Under the pieces are notes generated by a model. The model did no database searches and was not told the DNA's origin. It saw nothing but the letters and a program-made list of their open reading frames with translations. A DNA stretch of 64,000 nucleotides from Panonychus citri (lineage: Eukaryota > Arthropoda > Arachnida > Trombidiformes > Tetranychidae), in the NCBI RefSeq assembly GCF_014898815.1, contig NW_026515428.1, forward strand, positions 310,001-374,000, written 5' to 3'. The position numbers and the translations under genes were made by a program. Of the stretch, positions 1 to 14,162 are shown piece by piece (the first letter of the stretch is position 1; each line of letters opens with the position of its first letter).

Positions 1-3000
1 AAGGTAAGAATGGCACTCAGGTTGACAAGTTCGAATCATTATCGACTCATCAATCATTTTCTGAGCCACAAAAGGCAAAAACACCATGATAACCTCATCT
101 CCTCTCATGAATCTCATGAATGAATATTTACCTTTTCTATTTCATTTTTCTCAGTTTTTTCCTCTCGATTCTGATTCATAATAACATGTTGACATTTCAT
201 GATAAATATCATGACTTTTTTTACACTTGTTCCTGATAATGTTTAGTATTAATATTGATTCAGCTTTTTTTTTATATAACAATTGTTGACAATCAACAAC
301 AATCAATAACAATGTATCTCATTAGTAGTATTACAAAAATATCACCAAATTCAATCAATAAATCACTAAGTTTATTTATACTTATGTCAGATTGTTAATT
401 ATTATATAAATTGCCATTAAATTGAATATCGTATCATAGCAATTTAATTGATGAGTATTAATCACAATTTAACTTTCATCTATCAGTAATATGTATGTTA
501 CCCTTTTACATTATTGTTGATACAATTACTTGATTGTTGTAGTATTTATTGTGATAGATTAACTTTGAAAATCAGTTCATTTTGACTTGGATTAATTTAG
601 TAGATTGTTAATTTAATTAGATATAAAAATTGAATAAATTTCTTGCCCTAATAGAATCAAATTAATGATAAAATTAGAAATAGAAAAACATTCAATCAGA
701 TGAACTAAATAAAGTAATATTAATCAGTTAATTGTTGACAATTGATTTACTTGGTTTGTTTTTCTCGGTTTTTTTTTCTTAATTTAATTGTTCACTTTGA
801 TTCTTAATTGTTAGGTGAAGGTCTCCATGTATTACAAACCTTACAAACTGGTGAATTAATGAAAGCATTTCAATTGGCATCCATTGGTAATCTTCAACCT
901 AAACGGAAATTGTCAACAATTAAACGAGACAAATGTAAGTTTATATTGAAACCTTTAATCACTTTAATCACTCTAATCTAGTTAACTGATTGTTTTACCA
1001 ATCTCATTGTATTTATCAAGATTGAGGAACCTTAACCATTCCCATTCATTTATCCCTCTCATCCTCATCTTCATCCACCACCAAGAGTTAACATTGTAAT
1101 AACAATACAATAATAACCTTCTAATGATATTACATCCTCATCCTAAATCAAACAATCAATTTAATTATGATTATCATGACTATTTGATATAATGATCATG
1201 AATCAATTCCCAAGATAATCAATGAATATGAAACAAAAGTAATCCCTTTACCACCTTATGAATAGTCAATCATGAACATGATATAATATTTGCCTCGTGA
1301 ACTTTTTTTTTCATATTATTTTCCAACTCAATTAACTTATTGAAGTTTTTTTTTTATTCTAATTTTATCATGATTATATCTTTGTCTTCCCTGATGATTT
1401 TACAGGTAACAATAACAATAACCTTTCCGATAGAATCTCATTTTGCTCATCGAGCTCACATTCATCAGGAACAAGTTCAATCTCAAGTGGTAATGGAAGT
1501 TATCAAAGTTCCCTTGAGTATTCAACACCTCGTCCATCAATATCAGGTCATCATCACCATGGTCACCATCATGGTCATTCTCATGGAGGTGGAAATGGTA
1601 GTGGTCTTGGTGAATGTTCAAATTGTTCTGGTGGTTCATCGGTTGAAATTTGGTATGATAGACTTAAAATGTTACGTTCAGCTAATTCTGGTCTCATGTT
1701 ATTCAATGGATGTGGTGGTGGTGGTGGGGGAAGTTCATCATTATGTTCATGCCTTTCAGAATCAAATTTAACAACAACCACACTTGATGCAACAATTGAT
1801 TCAAATGGTTCAGAAAATAATGACCATCGGATTCGTAATCATCATCATCATGATACATTTGATTGTCAATCAACTGCAAGTTCAACTAATACACTTAAAC
1901 GGACAACATATAATTCAAGCCATGGTTCAGAATCAGGGTCAACAAATGGAATCACCGTTGACCCAAGGGTCCTTCATAAATTGATCACTGGTCATTATCA
2001 GATACCCAAAAGTTTCCTCTGTAATCAGGTAAGTCAGCAAATTGACCACAGAAACTTGACCACAACAGTTAATTGGGATTTTCTGTTATTTTTTTTATCT
2101 TTCAGGGTAAAAACTTAATCGATTCCGAGGAAGATAAAATTAATCTGATTAATAATCTTGAAATGTATGATGTGCCCAGGAAATTTCAACAAGTAAGTTA
2201 ATCATCCACTCCCTTATTCTGATTGTTACTAGTATTATCATTAAATGGTTTCCATATTGTTTGATTGATTGATTAATTGATCGTTAATTTAGTTAATCTC
2301 TCGTATCATTAATCAAATGGATGTTTGAGAAAAAGTAAAACTGTTTACATTCATTGAAATGTATTAGAATTTTTTTATTTTATTATTAGACTTTTTTTTC
2401 CAATTTTCATTGATCATGATGGTAATTTACTAGGAATTAAATTCTCGTCTATTCAGGAAGTTCAAGGACAGAAAAATAATTTACTCCAATTTCCGGTTTC
2501 AATATATTGAATAAAATTGGAGAAACTCATCATCCTAATCATCATCATCACTTTTATTACCACAGTATTTGTAGTATTGTTATTACTTTATTATTTATAA
2601 TACAATGGACATGAATTGTTGAAATTGAATGTCAGGGTGATGAGGATGAAGAAATTTTTTTTTCATAAAATTGAGAAAGAGAGAGAGAGATGATATTGAA
2701 ATGTTCAGTAGAAGGAGATGATAATGATGATTGGAAGAGGAAGATGAAGATGAAAGTGGAAAACAAAGAGAAAATTGAAGATGACATTGAAATTGAACAA
2801 AAGATGAGGATGAAAAAGGAAAAAAAGAGGAAGAGGAAACAAAGATAAGAATTGTTGGTGATGATAAAAAGCATCTTCATCTCTTGTAAATTGAAAGAGA
2901 GAGGGAGAAAGAGAGAGAGAGAGAGCTGGATGAAAACTTTTGGTGTTAAATTTTGTATTTGATAGACAAAGATGAGGCAAAGTTGATGAGATTCATTGTC

Positions 3001-5416
3001 AGGGTTAGCATTTTCATCCTTCATCCTTACATGAGGATGAAGATGAAGATGAGGATGATAAAAAGCAAAATCTTTCAGGAAAGTGAAAAAAAGTACAGTA
3101 AGTAACTATAAAAGCGATGAAAGCAAATCCATTGCATTAAATGATGATGATGATACAAAGATCATGATGATGACGAGGATGCATTTAAAAAGGATGAAAA
3201 TGAATCTTCCCTCCTTAAAGATGATGAGGATGATAATAACATAGTAAAAGGTTGTCAAGTAAGTCATTAGGAAAAGATGAGGATGATGAAAGTGATGATG
3301 ATGTTAATGATGACAATTGGAAAGCCTTTTGCCTTTAGGGTTGCAAGTGATGATGATGATACCTAATGAGGATTGTGATTATCATGGTTATAATAATGAT
3401 GTTAATATGAATTTCAATTTGAAACAAATTAACTTTGACTACTCAGTTAATTGTGCTAATCATCATTGAATCACTATTGAAATTCAGGTTGCAATTGTTA
3501 TATGAATTTTTTTTTTCTAATCAACTGATTGTCATGTTTGAATTTTGTGGTTGATTTAATTATTTTTTACGATTTCCTTTTACTTTTAGATTCATCTTAA
3601 TAGTTCAACTGATTTAAAGCAATCAGTTGATTGTCAACAAGAAACAGTTAATGGTGTTAATAATAAAACTAGTGGCCTGGATAATATTACCAAACAATCA
3701 ACTGTAATTAACACTGGATTAACCTCTAATTCAGTTAATTGTGAAGTGGTTGATGATAAAACCTCAAAAGTTGATTGTCCTGATGATGAGATGATCATTA
3801 TAGTTAACGGTAAATCATTTGAATCGACAACAATTAAGTCACAAACAGCTGATGATAAGATTAATCTTGATCAGAAATCTGATAAATTGTTGGTTAATTG
3901 TGATGAAAATCATTCCATGGGGCAATCTAAATCAAAAGAGACAAACTTAATCAACAATTCCCAAGGATTACCAGCAATTAATTTAAATCTCAAACCAAAT
4001 GGATTAAAAGTTTCCACGAATACTAATCATAAGGCTAATTGTTGTCTAATCAATCCAACAATTAACAATAATTATGCCAACATTGATTTTGTCCGATCAT
4101 TACAATATTATCAAAATGTTGGATTGTTAAAGAAACAATTAAATACAACAATCAATTCAACAACAACAATTAAACCAGCAGCTAACTTACCAGAATCCTC
4201 TAGTAAACAGCAATCAACAACAGTTAATGATGTTAATCAAGTTAATTGTGATTATCTCAATCAAAAACAGGATAAACAAGATGATATTAAAGTTAATTAC
4301 AACCTGATGGTTAATAAATCAACTGATTGTAACAGTAAGAATGATGATTATCTTGAAATGATACCGTTATTAATTAGTGATGATTGTAGATCTGAAAGTG
4401 ATTTAAGTGATCACAATCAAACAATTTATCAATATTATCTTAATCAATATCATCATCACCTTAATCAACTTGAAAATAGTAATCGAGATGAAAATTGTTC
4501 AAATATATTTTTAATCATGAAAAAGGATCAAAGTAACAATCAACAATTTAACACTAGTGCCTCATCATCATCAACAATTAATCATAATGATAATCAAGTT
4601 GTCGGAAATTTAATTAATCCATTATCAAGATCATTAAGTGATTTAAGAAGGAAACTTTGGTCGAGAGTTAAATCAATTGATGGTCAACAATTGAGACGAG
4701 AAAATCAATTAAATCATCTATCATCTTCATCTTCATCTTGTCCATCATCACCTAGAAAATTATCATCACAATCAACTAATTATCTTAATCATGAATCAAT
4801 TTCATTATCAACTTATGATGACGATGAACATTTAATTTTATCATTACCAATTCCACCTCCACCTCCACCGCCACCACTTTCGTACCTATTTGCTTGTCGT
4901 TTAAATAAGTCAATAGAATCATTATTAACCCTTAATGATGAACAATTAACTAATTGTCAGCCTAATTATCAACCTGCAAGTTTTAATTGTCACAATCATG
5001 AGCATTTAACCTCATCCGATGAGGATATTTATCATGCAAGTCAAATAAGAGTGACCTCTTCAAGTCCATTTGATTGCCGACCCATGAGTCCATCGGAAAT
5101 TAAAAGGTCAATTAGTTTACCTAATGATCAACAATCGTCAACAATTAAGGATAAATTTAATCTCCATCCAATCAACATGGTTAATAATGATCAGCAATTA
5201 ACAGCAACAACTAATACAATGATTAATTCACATTGTAAATCAAATGAAAAGTGTAATAATAACAATCAAATTGATGACAATTTAATCAATAACAATTTAA
5301 CCCTTAATGATTTGAATAAATCGACAATTAATAATTGTTACAATCAAAATGGTAAATCATCAAATGCAATCTTAATTAAATCACAATTAACCAATGATGT
5401 TAAAGGGAAAAGTTGA
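1..5416 (+). CDS. Docking/adaptor protein, DOK/IRS-like, 3' part of gene
   Basis: The coding exons I infer are <1-3, 815-934, 1406-2028, 2106-2192 and 3590-5416. All junctions are GT/AG and the reading frame stays open throughout, giving about 885 residues in the window; the 5' end lies outside it. The first full exon (GEGLHVLQT...GELMKAFQLA) resembles the last strand and helix of an IRS-type PTB domain. The next exons are His/Gly/Ser-rich and carry two YxxP motifs (HYQIPKSF and MYDVPRKF), the type bound by Crk, Nck or RasGAP SH2 domains. The last exon is Asn/Ser-rich and disordered. It holds a YLEM motif (YxxM, the PI3-kinase p85 type), a run of prolines near 4854-4877, and basic Ser patches (RSLSDLRRKLW). 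Docking proteins of the DOK, IRS and FRS families share this plan: an N-terminal PH/PTB part and a phosphotyrosine tail acting at the membrane below receptor kinases. The family is inferred from a short PTB remnant plus the motifs. The exon structure is more certain than the name. Confidence 0.55.
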
Positions 5417-6618
5417 TCACGATAATCAAAAGTAATTAGATTAAATCATCAACTCTTTTTTTTTTAAACTACAATTAAACTTTTCAATGCCAAACCTCAA
5501 GCAATTAACTTAATTGTTAATTGGCTCAACTGATTATTTGATCAATTAAAATTTAAATGCACAATTTGTTTACTGTATTGATTAACTTAAATCAACTTTT
5601 TCTTTGTAAATTTTGACAATTGGATTTAAAATCTGTTTTTAATTGTAATTAAACTTTTGTTTCTTTAAATTAATTACAATTAGACTGACTAATTATTTAT
5701 ATAATATAATCAAATATCATTATAATCAAGTTTTTGTTTCATTTGCAAACAATTAAACAATCATTGTAACAATTTAAAGGTTAATTATAACGATCACATA
5801 TCGTAGGTAATTGTAAATATTAAATCAACAATTAACTAATTATTTGTATCAAATTTGTAAATTGAAAGTGAAAAATTGAAATAAACTATTGAAAAGTTAC
5901 ACTTTCATGAACAATTTAGTTAATTATGGTGACAATTAGGATTAAAGCCAATTGAGAAATGTAATTGGAGGAAAAATAAATTGTTAGCAATTTAATAATT
6001 GCTGTTAACAAGGAGCTAATGGTCATCTCATTTAATTGGAAATCTTTTCCTTATACTTTTGGACATTGTTAAGGAGGAAGATGAAGTTGAGGGTGGAGTA
6101 GATGATGAGGAAGATGAAAGATGAGGAAGAGAAAAAGTAATTGAAAGGAGGAGGAAGATGAGGATGAAGAAGATGCTATTTAATTGAAAAGATGAGAAAA
6201 TTTTTGTTCTTTTTCACATTGATTAACAATCGTGTGTGTGAATCTCCCAACTAATCACATCCGATCAGTTGATTAACCCTCAAGTAAACATGATAATTAT
6301 ATTTGATTACTGGGTGAGTTAATTAATCCAAGTGATTAATTTTAATGATGGAAAGAAAAATTGTTATTCAATTTTCTTTGGAACTCTTATTTTTTATCAA
6401 AAGTTCAGAACATTTTATCAAATAGTTTCCAATTTTAAATCAGAATTGAATTCATTTCCACCCTCTCAGTGTTTCGGTGAATTATAACACCCGCAGACAC
6501 TTATTGCACCATGATGATGATAAAGATGATGATAAGTATGAACAAATAATATCACCTTTGAGAAGAGCAGAAAAAATAATCACAGGGTAACAATTTTTTT
6601 CTTTTTCCTCCCACCCCA

Positions 6619-6645
6619 CTCTCTCTCTCTCTCTCTCTCTCTCGA
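6619..6645. repeat. (CT)n microsatellite
   Basis: This is an uninterrupted CT run of about 13 units. A complementary (AG)18 tract lies about 125 bp downstream, so the two could pair as a hairpin in single-stranded DNA or RNA. Confidence 0.95.
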
Positions 6646-6766
6646 GATAATATCTTGAGATATATTTGAACTTCTTCTTGCTTGTTGAAAGAACATCAAT
6701 TTGATTTCATCTTCCTCATCATCATCGTTTAAATGCTTTCAACTGGAAGATTTATCGAAGTAAAAA

Positions 6767-6770
<4 letters not shown>

Positions 6771-6806
<36 letters not shown>
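6771..6806. repeat. (AG)18 microsatellite
   Basis: This is a perfect AG run. It lies between two complementary pyrimidine runs, at 6619-6645 and 6981-7010. Confidence 0.95.
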
Positions 6807-6809
<3 letters not shown>

Positions 6810-6975
6810 GATGATAAAGTAGAAGATGAGAAACCAATGATAAAATGAATTCGTTGTTCATCTGATGAAGATAATGATGACCATAGGAATAGTTGTTGGC
6901 AATGGTCAAAGAAGTAGAAACAAAAATAGTTTCATTGGTCAGCATTTTATTCAATTGAAGAAAAGAGAAGAGAAC

Positions 6976-6980
<5 letters not shown>

Positions 6981-7010
<30 letters not shown>
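6981..7010. repeat. (TC)15 microsatellite
   Basis: This is a perfect TC run and the third dinucleotide tract within 400 bp. Confidence 0.95.
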
Positions 7011-7014
<4 letters not shown>

Positions 7015-9193
7015 TTTTCCATCCTCATCTTTTTATCTTCATTCTGATTTCATGATACCCAATGAGAATCATCATGTTTACCTTGACAAATGTTACAATT
7101 TAAAAGTAAAGGTAAATAATGACAACTGAATTAATTTGAATCTTTTTTCATTCTTGTTTACATTTTCCTCTCTCTCTCAATCAATTTAAAAAGATCAATT
7201 CATCAAGATTGATTAACTCACCATTTTCTGTTATATTTAATTGATTTAAATCAATTGGTTGTACGATAAAGTATCACATAGATGAATCAAAATCAAAGTT
7301 AATTGTTTTGGACAACTACAAGTGCTAAAGATAAACAATTGAATTAAATACGATCCAATTTAAAGCCATTAGGACAAGTTCATCTCTGATTTACCAGTTA
7401 ATTCAATTGTTTGGATTGATAATCAATCTGATAATCTATTGGTCAAATAAATACAAGAAGATTAACTAATCTGTGTATTCAACACACAGAAAATTGATCT
7501 TTCTATTTATCATCCTTATCTACATGTTAATCATGATGATAATAATAATTTTCTTCTAATTCTAAATCATTGATTGAGAACTTTCAATTCTTACATTCTC
7601 AAAAATTGATGTTATTTTTTCATCGAAATCATAACTTTTGTATCATCATGAGTTTCCTGAGGAAAGGAAAAAAATGTTCAGAACTTTTTTCGATTACAGA
7701 ACTTTTTCCACTTTTCGAACATTATTTTTCCCTTCTTCTCACCTTTTCCCTGGAAAAAGAAAATCAAAAATTAGATGAAACATTTATCAAGGTAACTGTT
7801 TCCATCTTATTGACATATGAAATAATATGTTACCAGTTTACCGAATTAAATTAATCAATTTAATCACAATTTCATATTATTTATTTATTGATTTTCATCA
7901 ATTTGATTTAGTTTTTTTTTGTTTCATTTTTCTTCATCTTTTTTCATGGAATATAAATTGTTCATGTTGATGGTGATTTCGTTTGATAATCATAACTGAA
8001 TGAAAAGATTCTTGATTGTTAATATTATGATTTAGATTCAAGTGAATTAAGGATTGAGATTGGGAAGAAACTAATTGGTAGGATAATTTAATTCTAGGAT
8101 AAAAGATTCATGATGATGATGACCAGAGATCTGGATGATTTGGATGATAAGATGGGCGAAGGTCAAGGAGATTGGATGATGAGGATGACAAGTTTTTAGT
8201 AAATTATTGAACAATCAAGAGACAACTGATTAGCTTAATTCTCTATTAATCAACTAACTATTATTGATCATCTTCAGTGACCGTAATCATGATCAAAGGT
8301 TCACTTACCATGAATACAATCATTACTATTCACATGAGAATTGGGAGTTTTCATTTTCATTAATAATTTATGGTTAATATTTTAATCATCTTATGATGAT
8401 TAATATGATTATCGATTGGGAAAATAAATTGGATTAACAATTTGGTTTATTTTTGCTAATCCAATGGATCAACGTTTGTTTTGTTTCTCTCTTTTTTTTT
8501 GTTTCTTTTCAAAATATCAATTCATAGATTAGAATTTATTTTTCTAATTGTTTCCATTTTTATAATTCAATGTTGGTTTAAGTAAATTAGAATCAACAAT
8601 TAGCGCAAGAAAATTTTAAGAAATTGGTAACTTATTAGACACTTGAAAACACGCACACACACACATACAAAAAACAAACCTAAATAAACAATTAGGATGC
8701 AATTAAGATTAAATTGCTATTTTTGTGCTTGTGTTTTTTTAAACTTCATCTCTGGGCTGGATGATTATGATGATGATAATGATGATAATTTTCCAGTTTT
8801 TGCTTTTACATTATGAAAATTATCAGCATTTCAATTGGAACGGATTTTGTCAGAGGTAGAAATTCAATTTTCAATGTTAATTAACATGTTTGATTAAGAT
8901 GATTAATTGTTGACTAATATTTTTGTTTTCCTTCATCAGGTAAATTGAATTCACTGTTTAGTGGCTCAGTCAGAGAGATTGGAGATGTTGATGAAAATTT
9001 TTTTCTCTAATCAATTGATTGTGATGAAAATGATTTTCAATCGGATTCCATGAAAGATTACATTCAATCATTTGGAACTTTAAATTGATTGATTTATTAT
9101 TTGGATGATTTCGATTGGATTTCTTTCTGTGTATAAAGATTGAATTCGATTGATTTGGTTTGTCTGAAGATGCAAGTCTGGTAATTTGATTGT

Positions 9194-12100
9194 TTATGGT
9201 TGTATTATGGTGACATCATCTTCATCATCATCATCATCTTGCTCTTCTTCTTCTTCTTCCTCCTCTTCCTCTTCTTCTTCGTCCTCTTCATCTTCTTCGT
9301 CCTCGTCTTCTTCTTCTTCATCATCTTCGTCAGCTTCTTCTTCGGCGACTTCTTCATCAACCTCTGCTTCGGCTTCGGCTTCGGCTTCCACTTCAGCTTC
9401 TTCATCTTCTTCGTCTTGTTCACGTTCGCGTTCGCGTTCATGTTCACGGTCTTGACTTTCTTCGTTCTCTTCATTTTCCATTTCAACTTCGGCTTCCTCT
9501 TCTTCTTCTTCCACCACATCGTGATCTGATTCATCTTCACTTTCATCTTCTTCACATGAATCAGCTGAGATATGTAGATCATGTTCTAGAGTTAGAAGAA
9601 AATAAAATAAAGAAAACGGAATAATTAATTTAAAACAAATAAATGGAATCAATTTGTACGAAATTTGTAAATTTTACTTACGAATATACTCCTCTTGTTG
9701 ATATTCATTTTCTTGTTGAACTTCTTGTGAAGCAACGACCGGTAATTGATCTGGACTTGATTCATTAACTTCACTTTCTTTTGATTCATCAACAAAATCA
9801 TCTTGTTCATGAGTTAAAATATCTTGCTGAGTATCATACATGATCTCTTGATCAACGATATTACCTTCCTCTAGTCTAACTTTCTTACTACCATCATCTT
9901 CTTGTAATTGAGGTCTAGATGTTGAAGGTGAGGGCGATTCACGTTGTCGTTTTAACCCTTGTCGTGATGTTTCACCAGATTCATCACTCGTTGTTACAGA
10001 GGGTTCTTGGTTTAAAGTGTTATTACTGTTACTATTTCCTTGGCTTGAAGTGATTCGTAATTCAGAGCTTTGGTTGTCACGAGTTGAAGGTACAACTTCA
10101 GCTGGACGACTGAGACGTTCAAGTTGTGGGGTTGCCTCACTTGAACTGATTGGAGGTTGATTGTTATTTGAAGAGTTTACTGGTGTTGATGCTGCTGGTG
10201 AAGGTGATGGTGTTGATGATGACATAGCAGTTGATGATAAAGGTATTGATGATGTTGATGTAGAGGTTGATGAAGACATTATTGGCTCGGAAGAAGAGGC
10301 AGCAGCAGCCGCAGCCGTAGGTGTTGGTGCCGCAACAACGGTTGGAGCAACTGTTGCCTGTGGAACAAGTTGAGCACTTTCTTCAGTGTTTGGCTGAACA
10401 GCGACAACAGCAACATGACCAGGAGTTGATGTGGTTGATCTAGAAATTGGTGGAAGCCTAGAGACTGATAATGGTCTAATACTCGCTCTAGGTGTTGGCT
10501 TTGGTGCGGGTGGTACTTGTTTCTGAGGTAAAACTGGATGTCTTACTAATCCAGTTGAACTTGAGGTTGATGAAGATGAAGATGAAGATGAAGGTGTTGG
10601 CACATTAGCTGATGATGTTCCAACAAATCCAGAGGTTGACGCTGCCGATGATCCGGTGGGAACTGTAGAGGAAGAAGTGGAACTTTGAGAATGTTGTGTA
10701 GATGATAATTGAGCTTGAAATTTTTCGAATTGTTCTTGCTGAGCCAGCATTCGAGCTTGACTTTCTTCCAGTGCTTTCAATCTATTCAATTTAATGGCAC
10801 TACCTGATGAGAGAGTTTTAAATCGTAGAGAATTTTTCTTTGCATTTTCTTCAAGTGTATCAACTTTTTCCCGTAATTCGGCATTCATTCTGTTTAGATT
10901 GTCGTTTTCAATTTTAAACGTTTTCGCTTGACTTGAAGCACTTCGAGCTAATTTTTCCGTTTCTTCAAGTCTCTTCGTTAACAATTTATTCTGATTTGTT
11001 TGTGACTCAGCTTGTGAAACCAGTGTTTCTAATTCAGTGATTCGCTTGAGGAAAGCTTCCTTTTCCGCTTCCAGTGCTTTCTTTTGTTGAGTTAAGGCAG
11101 CAATTCTAGAACGAGCTTGTAAGGCCAATTTTTTAGTTTTTTCTTCCTTCTCATTAACTTTGTTTTTTAATTGTTCATTTTCTTCCCTTAATTCTTTAAC
11201 CATGGCTTCCGCTTTACTCCATTTATCCTCCATTTCACGAATCTTTTTCAATTGTTCAGGATTATCTCGAAGTTCATCCTTTGATCGAGCTCGATCTTGT
11301 TCAAAGTTACTTTTAATTACTTTAAGTTCACTTTCAACGACGTGTAATCGACTCTCGGTTAATACAATTGCTTCTCGTAATTCGGCATTTTTCTTCAATT
11401 CATAGTCAATCTTTTGATGGAGATCAGCGATTTGTTTCGAATGAGCTTGGACCAGGTTTTTCGCCTTTTGCTCTTCTTCGACAAGTTTACCCTTGAAATA
11501 AGTGGCCTCTTTCTCAAGTTTCTCTAATTGTAAATATACTCCCTTCGATGATTCACTTTCCAATCGAGCAAAATTATCCTGAATTTTTTGTAACGTTGAG
11601 ATTAGTTTACTCTTTTCCTGGTAATCCTTGTTAAGATTATCTCTTTCTTGGGTTAAAAGTTTTTCATTGTTACGAAGTAAATCACGTTCAGATTGAAGAG
11701 CAAGAATATTGGCCTCAAGTTTATCACGGGTTCCTTTGATTTCGGAAATTTCCTTCCTAAGAACAGCAAGATTACCTTCACTTTTAGCAAGCTTACGGCT
11801 AAGTTTACTATTTGATTCGACTAATTTGCAATTTTCTTTCTTTGTAAGCTCGAAATTTGCTTGAAGAAGTTTCATCTTCTCTTGAATGTATTCACTTTCA
11901 CTTTCAGTTTTAGCCTTTTCAGTTTGTACCAACGCCAATTCTTGACGATAGTGGCTAATATCTTCATTTAGCTCCTTCATTTTCTGCTCATAGTCAGCCT
12001 TGTTAGCAGTGGCTTCAGCTTGAATTCGGCGGAGAGACTCTTTCATTTCAACAAGTGTTTCATTCATGGTCATCCTACTAGAATCTGAATTAAAACCAGG

Positions 12101-14153
12101 TGATCGTCTATTTGATTCATCAGATTTTGCCATTGACTTAAGGGTACTCTTTGCTTCCATTAATTCTGATAACATTTCAGCTTGTCTTCTTCTCTCCTCG
12201 GTTAGTTTACTAATCTCTTCAAACGCTTTACTCATTTCTTGCTGGGAAAATTGTTCTTTCTCCTTTAATTGGTCAACTAGCCTTTCATTTTCAGCGGCAA
12301 GATCACGAATAGAAAATATCAATCGTTGATTGTTCACTTGAAGAGATGTAATATCATCAAATGTCACAAGATGTTGGGTGATTATACGATTAGCAGCACT
12401 TTCCTCGGTTTCTCTTTCAGGAACATTTTCTTGTCTAGCAAGTTCATAACCTTTAGCCTCATGAACTGTTGCAATGAGAGATCGTACTTGTAAAGCCAAA
12501 TCGTGTGAGGTTTGCTCAAGCCGAGCGATCTCTCTGTTGAGATAATTGGTCATCTGAATGAGATTCTCTTTCTCCTCTATTAGGGAATCCTTTTCATTGG
12601 TAACTTTGGCCAATTGAATTTGAAGATCTCTAATTGTTTGTAATGATTTTCTCGATTCTTGAACTTTCTGGTGGATAAAGGGAGTCTTCTGTTCAGCTTC
12701 CTCAATTAATTGATTCAATTGTTCCTTAAGACGATTATTTTCAATCTGAGAGGCATCCAGTTTATCTTGTAAAACAATATACTCATTGTAAATTTGAGAT
12801 AAAGACATGTTACTTTTGAACACTTTATGGGTCGCCGATGCTGTTGGAAAATAATGATCAACCTCTTCCTCCAGATCTTCTTGAATTTTGGCCACTGCTT
12901 GAGCTTTTAATCGGGTTATTTCATCGTCCAATTTTTTGATAACCTCATCCTTGAATTTAATCACTTTCTGAGATTCCATTGTTGCTCGAGTAAGAGTTTC
13001 TTCCAAATCTTGTTGGGCCTGTTGACCATCTAGAAGAAGCTTTTGCATCTCCTCGATTGTATCCAAAAGCTGTTGATTTGTTTTCTTCTCCTTCTCATAA
13101 GCACTGGAATGATGTGAAGCTAAACTTTTCATCTCTTCAATTTCGGCTTGATATTGTACTTCAAATTGAACACTGGCATCATTGATTTCCTTAATTCGTT
13201 TGGCCAATGAATCAATGTGTTCATCTTTCTTATCTGTTAACTCTTTTAATGTTGATAATTCTTCTTGTAATTTGTTGATAATATCATCTTTTTCATCTAT
13301 AGTTGATTGCATTTCAACAAATTGGGCAGCTTTTTCTTTACGAATGTTGGACAATTCACTTGATTGATTATTTAATTCAAGCGTAAGAGAATCAACTTGA
13401 TTTTGATAAAATTCTCTCTCATTGGCTATTCTGGTCATTTGGTGTTTAAGTGACATCTCTTGTAATTCAACCTTTTCAGCTTGAAGAGATGATTCTTTCT
13501 TATCTTCGGTGACGGCTTCCAATTTTTTACCAAGCTCTTCAATTTCGGTTTGCAAAGCATTAATTGTTGTTGATTTACTTTGCATTAAAAATTCATTATT
13601 CTTCTGCTCCTCTTGAAGTCTTCTCACATTTTGCTTAGATATTTCCAATTCATGGAGGAGACTTTCTTTTTCTATGGGAAATAATATTTATAGACAGAGA
13701 GAGATAGAGATGAAAAAAAAGAGAGAAAATAAACAAAATAAAAAGCGATTAAAATTAGCGTTTACAAAAGAGAAAAACATGTTTAAACATGTATAGAGAA
13801 ACAGATACCAAGAATGAAGAATAAAATTAGAACATGGTTACAATTAACTAACCTATTACAACATCATAATATTCTCGGCGAGATTTTTGTAGTGTATCTT
13901 CAACACTTCTAAGCTGTTCTCTCATTTTAAGAGAAAATTCTTCAGCCATTTGGTGTTTAACACGATAACCATTGATTTCCCTTTGCCGATCTCTCAGATC
14001 AGCTTGTAATTGTTCACATTTCTCCGTAGTGGAAGAAATTTGATAATCTTTCATCCTAAGGAGTCCATTTAGATTCTCCCTTAAATGAACCGGCAGTGAG
14101 TCAATATCATTTTGAGGAATAAGGTTGACCAACGGATCGGAAACAGAGACCAT
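9194..14153 (-). CDS. TPR: Nuclear-basket nucleoporin TPR / Megator
   Basis: The coding exons on the minus strand are 14153-13853, 13671-9682 and 9585-9194, with introns of 181 and 96 bp in frame, giving 1560 residues. The protein is a long coiled coil from near the N-terminus to about residue 1070. It then has a Ser/Thr/Pro/Ala-rich disordered stretch and a final exon of almost pure Glu/Asp with an RE-repeat. The block around residue 375 (FKSNMSLSQIYNEYIVLQDKL) and the block near residue 520 (ITQHLVTFDDITSLQ) match conserved stretches of animal TPR. TPR lines the nuclear basket, tethers Mad1/Mad2 and takes part in mRNA export. At 1560 residues it is well short of the roughly 2,300 of human TPR and fly Megator; the later coiled coil is what is missing. 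The start at 14153 is the first ATG after a probable 3' splice site at 14164-14165. Confidence 0.93.
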
Positions 14154-14162
14154 TTCAAATCA

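Larger units (their letters stand above)
5417..9193. other. Convergent spacer, 3' ends of docking-protein gene and TPR
   Basis: I see no convincing gene here. The sequence is AT-rich, with frequent AACAATTAA-type words and GAT/ATG-rich purine tracts near 6060-6180. Three long dinucleotide tracts lie between 6619 and 7010. Both flanking genes end toward this interval, so it should contain their 3'UTRs and poly(A) sites. An open frame at 7570-7854 has neither recognisable protein content nor codon bias and is probably chance. Confidence 0.6.

Noticed and set aside
2632..3024. Minus-strand ORFs in the last intron of the docking-protein gene
   Set aside because: They are rich in Leu/Ser/Phe from GA/CT and GAT repeats and lie inside a clear intron with good splice sites.
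7570..7854. 94-codon plus-strand ORF
   Set aside because: It has no recognisable motif, AT-driven composition, and lies in a 3' spacer.
9186..9529. Long open frames on the plus strand and other frames over the acidic TPR exon
   Set aside because: They are translations of the GAA/GAT-rich TPR tail in other frames (poly-Ser, poly-Phe, poly-Lys). The minus-strand frame alone continues TPR through a proper splice site.
10161..13367. Several plus-strand ORFs of 60-90 codons inside TPR
   Set aside because: They are antisense shadows of a long open coding frame, with no start context or homology.
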